Origin: Alviniconcha marisindica
Lineage: Eukaryota; Mollusca; Gastropoda; Provannidae
Direction of reading: 5' to 3'
Length of the DNA: 64,000 nucleotides
Assembly (NCBI GenBank): GCA_018857735.1
Contig: JABMCL010001461.1
Span: 168,501 to 232,500, forward strand
Shown: positions 1 to 12,094 of the stretch, in pieces
Layout of the letters: the number at the start of each line of letters is the position of its first letter
Numbering within the stretch: the first letter of the stretch is position 1
Translations under genes and position numbers: made by a program
Notes under the pieces: generated by a model
What the model was told of the DNA's origin: nothing
The model's input: the letters and a program-made list of their open reading frames with translations, nothing else
Database searches by the model: none

Positions 1-288
1 CTCTCTCTCATCAAACAACTTCCCTCCCCTACCAGCCACACCCTGCTGCATGCAAAACTACCTGCTGATCACACACCTGTACATGCACAGCAGCACATGC
101 ACAGAGAATAAATGCCTCTCTCTCTCTCTCCCTCTCTCTCCCTCTCTCTCATCAAACAGACTACTTCCCTCCACTACCAGCCACACCCTGCTGCATGCAA
201 AACTACCTGCTAATCACACACCTGTACATGCATGGCAACACATGCACACGTACAGAAATGCCTCTCTCCTTCTCTGGAACTAACTCTT

Positions 289-343
<55 letters not shown>

Positions 344-410
344 TGCACAGAGAAATGCCCCCCAGCGCCACCCCGCTGCACTCAAAACCTGTTAACCACA
401 CACCTGTACA
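1..410. repeat. ~140-bp tandem repeat with CT microsatellites
   Basis: A segment containing 'ccagccacaccctgctgcat' and 'acacacctgtacatg' recurs near 30-90, 175-235 and, shortened, 365-410. The copies are separated by (CT)n runs, the longest at about 290-340. The short reading frames here are only translations of CT/AC repeats. Confidence 0.8.
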
Positions 411-411
411 C

Positions 412-582
412 GTAAGGCGGCATCGTAGGCATTGATGGTTTCATTGAGCAGATGCTCCTGCAGGTCCGTGAGGAGGTCACGCACCAGCAGCCAGTTTGTG
501 CAATCCTGTGGAAAAGGCACCTGCTCCCGCCCCATTGTTCTGACGAGCATGTGCCACCTTCCCTGTGGCCCAGCAGCCGGGC
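412..582 (-). CDS. possible internal exon of an unrecognised gene
   Basis: On the minus strand a TTTCAG acceptor at 583-588 (or a second CACAG ending at 563) is followed by an open stretch to a possible GTGTAC donor at 406-411. The open frame reads like protein, with GRWHMLVRTMGREQ, NWLLVRDLLTDLQEHLL and NETINAYDAAL, and is not low complexity. I do not recognise the family. No partner exon is visible, so it may be the end of a gene lying mostly left of the window, a relic, or chance. The donor is weak. Confidence 0.3.
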
Positions 583-633
583 CTGAAACGGTGAAAAGTA
601 TCATTGGATTCACCGCAGTATAATGCTGTTGTC

Positions 634-1186
634 GTTGTTGATCACTTTTATATATATATATATATATATATAGCATTATTCTCCACTCACGAGCAGACTC
701 ACTGCACTTGCACGTGATTCTATGTGAGTGACTAGCTTTTTACAGCACGTTTTTGAATATACACCGAAGTGGTGTATTCACAGCACTGTTCGATTGTTGT
801 TACATGGCTGGTGCCATATGAAACTGCTACCATCTCAGCATGTTCTATGTACACCATACAACCATGCACCATGTCACATCACTTCATGCAAATCCATATA
901 ATGATATTATATATATTGTAGGGTGCATGTGTGTTTAGTTATAACCTGCCAACTGCACTTTTGGCAGAATGACTGGGATCTTTTATAATTACATGTATGA
1001 CACTATTGACAGTATGCTAAGTGCGGTAGCACAGGGGTGGAATGGATACTGGAATGGGAGTCAGTACAGAAAGTTGACCCTGGAGAAGAAAAGTCTCCCG
1101 CCGCTCCTGCTGGGACTTGAACCCGAGACCTTTCAATCACAAGTTTGGTGCTCTAAGTCTAACCACTGAGTTATCCCTGCTCCCCA
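634..1186 (-). mobile_element. tRNA-derived SINE, family A (near full length)
   Basis: On the minus strand the element starts with a tRNA-like head carrying an A-box (ATAACTCAGTGGTTAGA) and a B-box-like GGTTCAAGTCCC. A body follows with CTTCTCCAGGGTCAAC and GCCAAAAGTGCAG, then a tail 'GAATATACACCGAAGTGGTG' when read on the plus strand. The same order of blocks recurs at 18276, 31230 and 33784. The (TA)n near 648-672 lies at its 3' end. Confidence 0.8.
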
Positions 1187-1345
1187 TAATATTAATAAGA
1201 CTGTATTGTGCTGCCACGTTCTCTCACTGTCTCAGTCACCACAGCCCAACACCAAGATCTGAAAAGGCATCATTTATCACCATGGTGAGCATGTGCTGCA
1301 TCATGAAAATGAAAAGACTGACTGATGATTGCTTATAAAGGTAGG

Positions 1346-1511
1346 TAGTGTTGCTTAATGTCCTCAGATGTCAGTTGACATATTAGGGACAAGCTGAGAC
1401 CAATGCCGAAGCATGGTTCAATATAGCTTTACGTCCACGGAAACCAAAAGGCTCGTTAGGACGGACAGCCCAGGACGGCCACCTTGACTCTCACACAGCT
1501 CCTGAACTATG
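1346..1511 (+). mobile_element. dispersed repeat, family C
   Basis: Begins 'gtgttgcttaatgtcctcag' and contains 'tttacgtccacggaaacc' and 'ctctcacacagctcctgaa'. Close copies lie at 10198-10560, 18811-18975 and, inverted, 54750-55165. A short non-coding element, probably SINE-like. Confidence 0.75.
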
Positions 1512-1532
1512 ATTGCTTATAAAGTTATATAT

Positions 1533-1850
1533 ATATATAATATATATAGCGCTATTTTCTGCTCTCAAGCAGACTCACTGTGCTTGCATGTGATTCTACA
1601 TTCAGAGTGACTAGCTTTTTAATTTTATAGCGTATTTTTTTAATATCCACCGAAGTGGTGTACTTACAGCGCTGGCATGGCTGGTGCCACATGAAACTGC
1701 TGCTGTCTCAGCGCAAGTTCTGTGTATACCATGTCACTTCATGCAAAGCCACATACATAAGCCATTAAGGTGCATGCGTATAATTTAGCTGTAACCTGCC
1801 ACCTGCACTTTTGGCAGAATGACCAGGATCTTTTACGTGTTACTGTAGAA
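1533..1850 (-). mobile_element. SINE family A, headless copy
   Basis: The tail and body of family A are present ('gcgctattttctgctctcaa', 'ccaccgaagtggtgtactta', 'acttttggcagaatgacc'), but the tRNA-like head is missing. This fits 5' truncation or decay. Confidence 0.7.
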
Positions 1851-1892
1851 AGATCACTAACTAACTCAGTAACTTTACCACTGGAATAAAGA

Positions 1893-2160
1893 GTAAGTAA
1901 ATATGGTGCTTAACAATAACATCCACAGAAATGTAAGGCTATGTGGGGGTGGGGGTGGAGGGGGGGGGGGGGGGGGGTATGGAGGTGGTGGAAGAGGGAA
2001 ATTATATTTTATTGCTACACTGTCACCACCAGAATGACTCCTGCATTAAGATGGGCAGCAATGGGAGCCACTTTAATGTTTCATTAATTATGAGTGACAA
2101 AGTCACAAGACAGTGTCCACAAACCACAAATAAACAGAAGAACAATTTTTCGTTTTAGCA
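1893..2160 (-). mobile_element. SINE family B, headless copy
   Basis: Contains 'aagtaagtaaatatggtgct', a poly-G stretch at about 1956-1978, 'cactgtcaccaccagaatga' and 'caaagtcacaagacagtgtc', in the same order as the fuller copies at 15332 and 47471. The tRNA-like head at the right end is absent. Confidence 0.75.
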
Positions 2161-3956
2161 TGTAGACTGACAGAACATCATTACCCAACAGCTTCCCAGG
2201 TTTTTAAGAATTAATCATAATGGCCAAACATGAGTTTGTCACACATAAAATGTATTGTAAATTTTTTTACACTAATTACAGCCCAAACAAAACATTTGCT
2301 AGCATCGGAAACCACAGCTTCAGAGAAAACAGTTTTCCCAATAAAATTATTTTAACTACATTATTTAATGTGGCAGACCTGGTGTGAGCGAACAAAAATT
2401 TCTGTTTAATTGTTATGATTGCTACGGACAATAAATTATTTTGAATCTTAATTTGAATTTAATCTATTCTAATATGACTGATAATGATGCAATAATAATT
2501 AACACAGTTAATGAATGTAAATTTGCTATCAATACTGTAGCAGTGTTCCATTATGTAGTCAAAAAAGATTTTGACAACAGGCTTAAACACTTATTTCATA
2601 TTCACAAGTCACAGAGATAAGAACAAGAAAGAAAAAAGAAAAAAAAGAGTAACTATCATTATCATTTTTATCAATACATTATCATCTGACATCTGCCTGC
2701 CTTTAGTGAGTTAGTGATGAACTTGTTTCTGACCATTGTCAAAATATTGACCATTTTGTCACTTGGGGGGGGGGGGGGAGAAGCTGTAGGTCTGTTTGTC
2801 AGGAGCAGACTCTTGCAGCAATGAAAAAGCCTGACTCCCACTCCCAGGGCAGGTCTTGGGCTGTCAGTGTCACTGTCAGGGGTTGGAATGGGTCCCGGTC
2901 GGTGGGGTAAAGAAGTTGTTCCTGTCCCTGATGGTCCTGGGGGAAAGCTATAGTTTCTGCAGTCTGTTCTTCAGGTGATGCATTTGAAGTGTATGATCTC
3001 ACTAATACTATGTTCTTCCACTGTTCCAGTTATACCCTCTTTAGGCTCTGGCCTAAAGTTTCTATAAGTTTCGATAGTCTATTGGGTTGTTGTTTTTTCC
3101 TGTCCTTGTCCCACATTTTATACATTATTATTCACATACGGCTCCATTTCCGATAACAATTGGTGTGTTTTAGACTTTTATTCTCATCTTGTTCTCATCC
3201 TAATCCTATTCCTAACTCCCAATCTTTCTACTCTCTCTGTAATTATAATGCAATTTAATACTTTAATTATAGTAATTATACAAAAGATACCTATATATGC
3301 TGCTCCCTCCCCTATTCTTTCAACAAAGCTTCTTCCTTTTTTTACTAGTTACTAGTCAGAAAATGAGTAAGTATTTAAAGTAATGCCCATGGAGATGCAC
3401 CACACCTATTTCTTCGAGTTGACTCGGGAAAACCATTCTGCTCCTAGTTCCAGTACACAGTTGGTGAGTTACTGTCTGCCATTTCTAACGATCTTCTGTG
3501 GAGTGCAAGATGAGACAGAAGAATTTATTTATTTATGGGGGGAGGGGCAAAAGTAAAATTCAAAAAAGTAATGACTAACGGGATACTGTCAAAAAATCTG
3601 TGCAATTAATTGTGGACTATAATAGTAAAAAGCTAAATCTGTGTACACCTGTAGAGGTCGTCTGCCACGTGCACCTGCACCAGACGAACACTCTCGTGTC
3701 ACAACAACTTACCCGATTACACTGTCATCTCCAAATCCCTGAACTTCGAGAGTCAATGTCATTTGATGCTGAAAGAAAATTTATTAGGTCGTGGTCTTTC
3801 CGTCTTCTTCCATGTTTGTTGATAAGTGCGCACGCATCTGCCAGCAGGGGACGTAACTCCCAACATTGTTTTTCTCAGGTGACTTGATACGTAAACAGTG
3901 CGGACCAAAAGGGCCCGTGTGACAGGTGAGGGACAAGCTGGGGGAAAAGACGGACA
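2161..3956. other. AT-rich flank upstream of the P450 gene; no gene seen
   Basis: Mostly AT-rich single-copy-looking sequence with a poly-G run at about 2764-2778. A 67-codon minus-strand open frame at 2799-3002 has no family I recognise and no clear splice context. The P450 promoter and 5' UTR should lie toward the right end, but I see no convincing TATA box. Confidence 0.5.
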
Positions 3957-6600
3957 ATGTCTGAGATACTTTCGTCCGTGAAAAAAGCCTGTGTCGATGC
4001 TTTAGACACAGTAAAAGAACTGTGCGCAAGTGCTCCAGGTTCTAGAACCTCGCAAGCTTTGGTTGTTGGGGCGGTCGTTGGAGCTGTTGCTTACTTCCTG
4101 CTCAAGAAGCGCGAACGCCTGCCGCCAGGTCCGTTTCCTCTGCCACTCCTCGGCAACCTCCTGTCCGTATCCAGCAAGAAAGAGCCTTTCTACGTGACCC
4201 TGAAGCGATGGGCTGTGGAGAAATACGGTCCTGTGATCACAATCTACTTCGGACCCGTATGTTGCGTCGTTCTCAACCAGGTGGACGTAGTCATGGAGGC
4301 GTTGGTCCAGAGAGGCGCAGACTTCGCCGGTCGACCACAGCTATACTCTTTTGGGGTGATGTCTGAGGGGTTCAAGGACATTCTCTTCGCCAGCGAATCG
4401 GCGGCGTGGAAGCTGCATCGGAAGATCGCCACCCAGGCCTTGAGGAACTACATGAGGGGCCAGCACCTGGAGAAGGTCGTTCACGAGGTCGTTGCTATGA
4501 TAATGGACAAGATGGCAGCAGAACCAGAAGCCTTTGATCCTCATTCCTATATGTCCATTCTCATGTTCCACGTCACTGACACCATCTGTTTTGGGAAAGT
4601 GAAAGGGTTCAATGACTCTTCTCTGACACGACTCTCCCAAATTTTTGACTCATTGACACAGGATGCTGGAAATGGATTTTTAGAGGACGTTTTGCCCTTG
4701 CTTCGGCACTTTCCAACCAGAAAGTTTCAAAAGTTTTCAGATGGCATTCAGGAGTTTCTGGATTACATTTATGCTCAGATTGATGAACACAGGGAAACAT
4801 TTTCACAAGACAACATACGTGACATTGTGGATAGTGTTTTGCTAGCTCAGATGGAGGCAGAAAAAGAGGAAAGTGCAGAGGTCATGGCCATGTTCACCAG
4901 CACACATGTGGGGGAGACAATTAGCGATATCTTTGGTGGTGGTGTTGATACTTCACGCCAAACGTTGGACTGGGTGATGCTGTTCATGGCTGGGCACCCT
5001 GAGGTAGGCATTTTTTTGTATACACGTATTTCATGTATGTGTGTGTGTGTGTGAAGACATATAATATATATATATATATATATTATGTTTGTGTGACTGA
5101 AACAGACACACAGAGAGATGGGGAGATTTAATTTAATAATTAAAAGACATAATTTATTTAAACTAAAGAGAACATTTAATTTAACTATAAGCAAAATGAT
5201 GAGACCTTCACAAAATTTCCCAAGGCTCTCTGTCTCTGTCTGCTATTAAACACAGCAGCATGAAGTAGACAGCATATAATCTCTAAAATGAAGCAGACCA
5301 CAGAGATCTGTTCTGTCTGCATTCCCATGACAAATTCTACTCTTTTCTTCTTCTTTTTTTTAATGCAGTTACAGCACCTGAGGATTTGTGTTTGTTTTTT
5401 CAATGAACTTGCAGATGCATGCATGTTTTGAATGTTACATATGTGTGTGTGCGGGTGTATGTCTACAGGTGAAAGAAGTTGGGGCAGGGGAGAGAATGTG
5501 AGAGTGAGACAAAGATTATATATTTTTACGTATTTGTTTTACTTATTTATTTTTAAATGTAGCTTTTTGAGCTCACACATAGCTGTCAACCCCTGTTGGG
5601 GAGTAAACCTTAGTCCAGAGTTTGTGAACCTGTATTTCCCTTATGCAGGCCAGGGTCTTTTGTTTTTTCACTGGTAGCAGCAGCATTTTGAATTCCATCC
5701 GGCACGTTTGGCAGTGGAAGGAAGAAGCACTGTTTTGCTAAATATGAATGCACAACTTCAAATCTCACTTCCAGTGAGATTTCTTAGCCTATGTGTCAGC
5801 TGCTTGTTCAACAGTTTTTCAGTCTTTTTGCTCAGTTTAAAACAACAACAACAAAATCTCATGAAAATTATGTTTTCCTGTATCCATTTTCCAGTATGGC
5901 CATACCACCCCCCCAGAAAATAATAATAATGAAAGAACTGTATTTTATACTGGTAAACTGTATGGGTTGACAGGTTTAGCTCACATGTCAGAGAATTGTT
6001 TTCATTTTTACATTTTGTATACTGATGACCAATAAAGATTGATTTGATCTGAACTTCTTCGTTATGTTATCCATTCAGGAACAGTCCAAAGTTCAGGCTG
6101 AGATTGACATGGTGACAGGATCTCGCCTGCCCGGTGTGGCAGATCGTGCCAAGCTGGTCTACACAGAGGCTGCATTGTACGAGATCATGCGTCTCGGAAC
6201 GGTGGCTCCCCTTGGGGTGCCTCACCAAACGCTGTGCGACACCTCAGTGGGCGGCTACGATATCCCCCAAAACACCATGGTCTTCATTAACCATTGGGCG
6301 CTGCTCAATGACCCAAAAGAGTGGGACTCGCCCCGAGAGTTCCGACCCAGCCGTTTCATCGATGAGGCCGGCAAGCTGAAGTCCAAGGTGAAGAGCTGGT
6401 TGCCCTTTTCAGCCGGCAGACGGGCCTGCCTCGGGGAATTCGTGGCCAAGCCCGAGCTGCTGCTGATCTTTGCCTGCATTATGAAGCGATTCAAGGTTTC
6501 TTTGCCAGCTGGTGCAGTCTTTGATCCTTCGCCTCAGACCGGCAGCATGGTCTTGCACATCCCGAAGCCATACAGAATCATTGTGACTGAACGAGTCTGA
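3957..6600 (+). CDS. cytochrome P450, clan 2 (CYP1/CYP17-like), two coding exons
   Basis: Exons 3957-5003 and 6079-6600 join in phase 0 (CCTGAG|gtaggc ... attcag|GAACAG) to give 522 aa, the normal P450 length. Seen: an N-terminal hydrophobic anchor (about residues 34-49) followed by the hinge LPPGPFPLPLLGN (55-67); a C-helix WKLHR; the I-helix oxygen-binding motif GGGVDTS (327-333); the K-helix EIMR (384-387); FRPSRF; and the haem loop PFSAGRRACLG, with Cys466 as the expected thiolate ligand. The family consists of ER-membrane haem monooxygenases that use NADPH-P450 reductase. FAGRP and the overall pattern resemble vertebrate CYP1 and CYP17, but substrate cannot be read from sequence and no CYP number is assigned. 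No broken frame or missing core residue. The intron (5004-6078) holds only AT-rich sequence and a short (AT)n. Confidence 0.95.
6079..6600 (+). CDS. P450 exon 2 (K-helix to stop)
   Basis: Encodes residues 350-522. It carries the K-helix glutamate and arginine and the complete haem-binding loop with Cys466, then ends IIVTERV before TGA. The TTATCCATTCAG acceptor is clear. Confident because both ends and the reading phase are fixed by the protein match. Confidence 0.95.
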   Translation, partial: EQSKVQAEIDMVTGSRLPGVADRAKLVYTEAALYEIMRLGTVAPLGVPHQTLCDTSVGGYDIPQNTMVFINHWALLNDPKEWDSPREFRPSRFIDEAGKLKSKVKSWLPFSAGRRACLGEFVAKPELLLIFACIMKRFKVSLPAGAVFDPSPQTGSMVLHIPKPYRIIVTERV

Positions 6601-7438
6601 CTCATGAAATCATCTGAACTCGCCCCCTTTAGAGTCATAACTGAGAATTTTGTTATACAGTAACAGTGCACCATTGATTTGACTTTCATTTGAATCCTCT
6701 TGTCTGTGGCAACTAGCAGGACTACCCGCAGACAACACCGTCAAGTATCACAGCTGGCCCAAGTTCCCCCCAGCCGCTTTGGCCTTCGTTGCTATGGCAA
6801 TATGTGCACAGAACTTGCAAGTCTGGTATCGAAGAGGTGGTGCATGCAACACAAATGAGCAAGGACTCTTGTCATTGTGTGCACAGCCAGTCCTGTTATC
6901 CATCACTGATGAATGTCAGTTTAGGGAACACTTTAAAACAAAATTGGGCCAGCCAGCTGGTTTTATCCCATGACAGATTGAAAATGCATACATCACAATA
7001 CACGTTTGATGCAACTGTGTTTGAAAGCTCCACCCCGTGCACCTCGCACCTCTTCTGATTCTCGCATGCTGAAGATCCAACAATACAAACATGAAACGCA
7101 TACTGCTTGAATGTCCTATTACCACAGAGTAATTTCAGAAAAATGGATGTGATTTTAATGCTTGCAACAACGTAAGAGATATTTTGTAGAATAGCGATGT
7201 TATAAATTCTGTTGTTAAATTGATTATTCATAGTCCTGTGGATAAGGTAGTATATTGAATATATATACGCTCTTTTTTTCCTCTTTTATTGTTGTTGTTG
7301 TCTAATGTCATCTCGATGTGAACAAACATAAAATATGACCGATTCATTGATTGACACAAAACGCAGTGTTTGCTCTTTTTTTTACTTTGGAACTGACCCA
7401 CATCTTTCAAATCTCTCTTTTTCAAGCTATCCTACTGA

Positions 7439-7473
<35 letters not shown>

Positions 7474-8408
7474 CTCACAGAAGTTCGCTTTGACTGTGTT
7501 TTGGTTCATTACTTTGTAATGGGCTATGTGCTCCAACTTGGAGAAATAGCACATAAAAGTTAAAGAGTATGTTATTATTATTATTTCAGGCACTGCTGAT
7601 CTGTATCTTTCAAAACTAAATTAAAACCTTCTTCTCACCATACTTCTTATCCCAGCCAACACCAGTATTTTCATTTCTTTATGTGTGTATTTGTGTGTAT
7701 GTGTCTCCCCCCCACCCCCCCCTTCCCCACCCATTTCTGATGTCCAGTAGATGTAATACTAATAGTATCGATAAGACTGTGATGTATTTAGCAGATTTTT
7801 GCAAGTACTCAGGGCCACATTAATCATTGAACACAGTACAGATTTATATATTTATGTACATTATCGTTAACTGTGACTTTTGTGGTGGTTTGTCCGAGTT
7901 GGCATGGTTTGTAAGTCAGATGTGCAGGATATAGGCAGCCACCCACATGGAAATGTTTGTTTGTATGCCAGCAGTTGTGTTGATGCCAACGTGTACATTG
8001 ATAGTGTGTAATTTATATATTGCACATAGACGACTTGTATGGTTCTTCAAATTGATTAATAATTATTATTCAGAATTGGCTTTGTATTTGTTGTGTGTGC
8101 ATTCAAACTGTAATATAAATATAGATATTGCAAGAAGAAGACATGTACATGTATACAGTTCTTCAATTTATAATAATTATTCAGAATTTGCTTTTATTTA
8201 TTGTGTACTGTATGTCGATTAATGCATACTTGTGCGTGAATTGAAAATCTCCAGGACATTATGTATATATATATATATACCTGTGTACATTTTTGGCACT
8301 TGGATAATAATGATCCTTTATTATTTGGTTATGCAGTGTCAACGATGGAAAGAGGTCTTGCATGCTTTAGTGTACATCATGCTTTCTCCAGTATTTCTTA
8401 GGTGTATA

Positions 8409-8455
<47 letters not shown>

Positions 8456-8705
8456 TATAACAAAGTCCTAGCACGTCTTGGTTTGGAAATTTTTACTCAA
8501 ATTTCCGCCCACCTTGGGGCTTTTTTAAGACAAAATCTGGAAATGTATTTCAATTTAGGCAAAGATTTGATCACTGCTGATTTCCAGACACTCATGAAAG
8601 CCAGTCGGAAAGCTGAGGGATGTATATATGCAGTGTTGATGCTGTTTTAAGATCAAGATGCACAAATTGTGTGGTCGCAAAAATAAAGCTTTTTTTGTGT
8701 GTGGC
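6601..8705 (+). other. probable P450 3' UTR and flank
   Basis: AT-rich non-coding sequence with (GT)n at 7440-7470 and (TA)n/(GA)n at 8404-8455. The first well-placed AATAAA is at 8682-8687, so a 3' UTR of about 2.1 kb is possible. An earlier site cannot be excluded. Confidence 0.45.
8682..8687 (+). terminator. candidate polyadenylation signal AATAAA
   Basis: AATAAA followed by a T-rich and then GT-rich stretch ('gctttttttgtgtgtggcg'), the usual order of a poly(A) signal and its downstream element. Assigned to the P450 by position only. Confidence 0.45.
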
Positions 8706-11516
8706 GTTTTTTTTACCTAACTTCTAAGGGGAGCACAGGTTCACTCTGTGATTAAAGCTAGTCGATCTAATGCCCTTATTTTGCCTAAATTGAAATCCTT
8801 TCTTAAAGTGCAGGCAGCTAGAATGTATGGTCTGATTTGATTGGATGTTTATGTGGCCACATTGTGTTTTGTTATTTATTTTTTAATTAATGAAATGTGA
8901 TAGGCTGTGCTGTGCAATGTTGCCATTGTTGAGTCTGAAACGGATCATGATGGTGCTTTTGGCTGTGCCATAGGTGCTTGCATTGTTTTTCAGTAAGTAA
9001 ATAGCAGCAACCTAGCAGAGATGCAAACAGCAAGATTATTTTATTTCTCTGTAGTGTGGACATTTTTAAACAGCTAGATTATTTTATTTTTATCTGTAAT
9101 GTGGACATTTTTACAATACAGACAATTAAATGAAACTTAATCGTGGTGTAATGGAATTTGCATTCTCCGTCTCTTCCAATATATGTGCGCATCTTGTTTT
9201 GAGATTGTCAATATGGATGTATCATGGATAGATATACCTACATGGATTGCATTGCTATATCATCATCATTTCCTACCTCCCAATCTGACATGGGCAGATG
9301 ACACTAGTGCCATAAAAGTAATAAGACATTCTTTCTCTCCCTTTCTTACCCAAAGCAGCAACAAGAGGACATTTATAGAAAGCAGAGCTTGTAACAGTAT
9401 TCAGCATTCTCAGTATATAAAAAAAAAGTTCAACATTGGGCAGTGTTGGAAGAAGAATAACAAAAGACACAACATGAAAAACAGTGTTGAACTGTACAGT
9501 GTTGTTTACTCTCAACATATTTTGCATTTTACAGTTCACATGGTTGATGCCAGTCAAATGTCTGTTGACACCTTTGTATCAAGGGCCTGCTGAAGAAACA
9601 CCAGCTGTGTCATATTTGGTGTGCATGTTATATTGCTCATGCATTGTAAAGCACTTTGTGCTTTGTAAGGGTAAGCAGCCTAGAAGTAGAAGTCTCCCAT
9701 TGTTATTATTGGCATAAAGTTTGGTAAAATGGGAGTCAAAAGTTGATGGAATTTTGGTAACCATACCATCGTGTGTGATCAGCAAACCATTTCATTTCTT
9801 CAATCCAGTAGTATTTTTTTTCTTTTCCCTCAAGAGGTTTTAGCTCAAATTTAGCTCAGCTCCTGAAACAGTTCATCATCAACCAAAACTTGGCAATGGT
9901 GTAGGTTTTTTTTGTTTTTTTTTTCACTACAGTACTCATTCTGTTGAAAGATCACCATCTTGAATCACATGTTTCTTTCCAAGTCAGTTTTAGCTTGCAG
10001 ATGCACTGACCGATATTTCCAACAAAAAACCCATAAAACTGTCCATCACAGTTGCCTCCATCTTGCCAAACTGCTTTCAAAACATCTGCATCCCTAGAAA
10101 ACATCTGCATCTGAAGCATAAATTTTCATGGTCAAAATAATTTAAAATAAGCTGCCCGATGTCTGGTTCAACCAAATAAATAGAAAAGTGAGAACTCAAG
10201 TTGAGTTGAAGTGTTGCTTTATATCCACGGAAACCATAGGTTTATTAGGGATGGGAGCCCAGGACATCCATCTCAACTTTCACACAGCTCCTGAGCTCTG
10301 AGAACTCGCAGGTAGGTAGGTTGTGTTGCTTAATGTCCTCAGATGTTGGTTGACATATTAGGGACAAGCTGAGACCAGTGTGTGAGCATGGTTCAATATT
10401 GCTTTACGTCCACGGAAACCATAAGGCTCATTAGGACAGAAAGCCCAGGACATCCACCTTGACTTTCACACAGCTCCTAACTCTGAGAACTTGCATGCTT
10501 TGTTTGTTCTGTTTTTGCTTAATGTCCTCAGATGCTAAAAGCATATTAGGGACATCTTGCATGCACATGAGTACAGTATGAAGTCACTAAGTAAAAATAA
10601 ATAAAAAAATAGTGGTCTTCAGTAGAAGACAATGCTGCAAGCAAATATCCCCAAACATGGTGGCGAGTTGTAGCACTTAACAATGTCAGGCAGAAGATTC
10701 CGCTGATGGAGGAGAGATAAACTGTCAGAATGTGCATGCTTTGTACAAACAATAACTCCTTTGTATGAATAACAAATCCATTCTGCAAACAACATACATT
10801 TTTCCCAAAGTCTGAAGCCTTGCTTCCTGTTATACACAAGGGACACTACTCAACAAGCTGTGGTAGCCTGTAGCACTGGCCTACCTCACGAGGTTATGCA
10901 ATACCAAACTTGTACTAATAGCAGCTTGATGATGGGGGGGGGCTGTTGCATGACACTCTGGCCTACTATGCTGCTCCACAATACCAAGTTTGATTTCAAA
11001 AGGCCGAGTGGTTAAGAAGATACCTTCCAGACAAGGCCCAGACACACAAAAAGACGAAAGGACACATGATTCCTGCACACATCCCTAACTTTGTTATGGG
11101 GGTATAAAAATATTTTTAAAAGGGGAGGAAATCCTGGTCCATCAATCTAAGAGCTGATATGTCTGACTAGTCACTGAATATTTTTCTGGTATCTGCTGAT
11201 TTTATCTGGTAAAATCCTAGCAATAGCTGTTTAATGTGAACAACGCAGGCTGCATACCTTGGTGAGATTGTTTGCATTCAACTGTTTTGCTGCATTAACG
11301 AGCAGTGCATTTGTACACCATCTTCCACAATTCCAATGTCAGCACACTGTTGAGGCTGGCGTACGCTCTGCTACCTCGTCCACAGTAAGCACCAATCCTA
11401 AGGTTCAGGAAAGAATTTTCCAACAATGCTCATTAGACCCTTTTAAAGGAACTGTCCGTCCGAAAATGTGCTTTTATCACTGATACAGTCTCTCATCTAG
11501 AAACCAGTGCAGACTA
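8706..11516. other. AT-rich gap between convergent genes; no gene seen
   Basis: Lies between the P450 3' side and the BRCC3 stop. Contains the family C cluster at 10198-10560. Open frames such as 9183-9593 (136 codons) show no recognisable family and the AT bias of the surrounding non-coding DNA. Confidence 0.6.
10198..10560 (+). mobile_element. clustered family C copies
   Basis: Three partial family C units lie end to end. The lead phrases are 'tttatatccacggaaacc' (10218), 'gtgttgcttaatgtcctcag' (10322) and 'gcttaatgtcctcagatg' (10517). Two full 'cacacagctcct' ends are present, so this is a tandem or nested arrangement rather than one insertion. Confidence 0.7.
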
Positions 11517-12025
11517 TTAGCTAGTTTTCGCTAGTTTCTGCTGCAGTTCTTGTTTCTGTTTGAGCAAGTGCTGGCAACGAATGTGGTTGATCTCCAGCCG
11601 GTTTTCCAGCATTGTCATCAGTGGCCCACTCAGCACCTCCATCACGTGACAGAGAGACTTGGTGTACACTGAAACACAGGCATTGTCAAAAGGCTTGTAT
11701 CTTCACTGTTAGAAACGGGCATTGTTAAAAGACTAGCGTCTTTACTGAAACACAGGCATTGTCAAAAGACTTGTACCCTCATTGAAACACAGGCATTGTC
11801 AAAAGAGTCATAGCAGCCACTCACACTCACACACATGCGCACGCATGCACACACGCGCACACACACACACATGACATCAGATTCTGAAATATCACTTCTG
11901 ATGGAAATTCAGTTTTTTTTCTTAAATTTAATCACTAGAAAACACACAAATACACTTCCTACACTCTTTGATTTCAAGAATGACCCCTGCTGCTCCTCCA
12001 TCTATTGGTGGAAAAATCTAATGCT

Positions 12026-12094
<69 letters not shown>

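Noticed and set aside
3600..3887. 95-codon frame just upstream of the P450
   Set aside because: No similarity to P450 N-termini and a stop before the P450 ATG. The P450 has its own anchor and start at 3957.
9183..9593. 136-codon open frame
   Set aside because: AT-rich, no recognisable family, no splice or poly(A) context. Such lengths are expected by chance in 64 kb.
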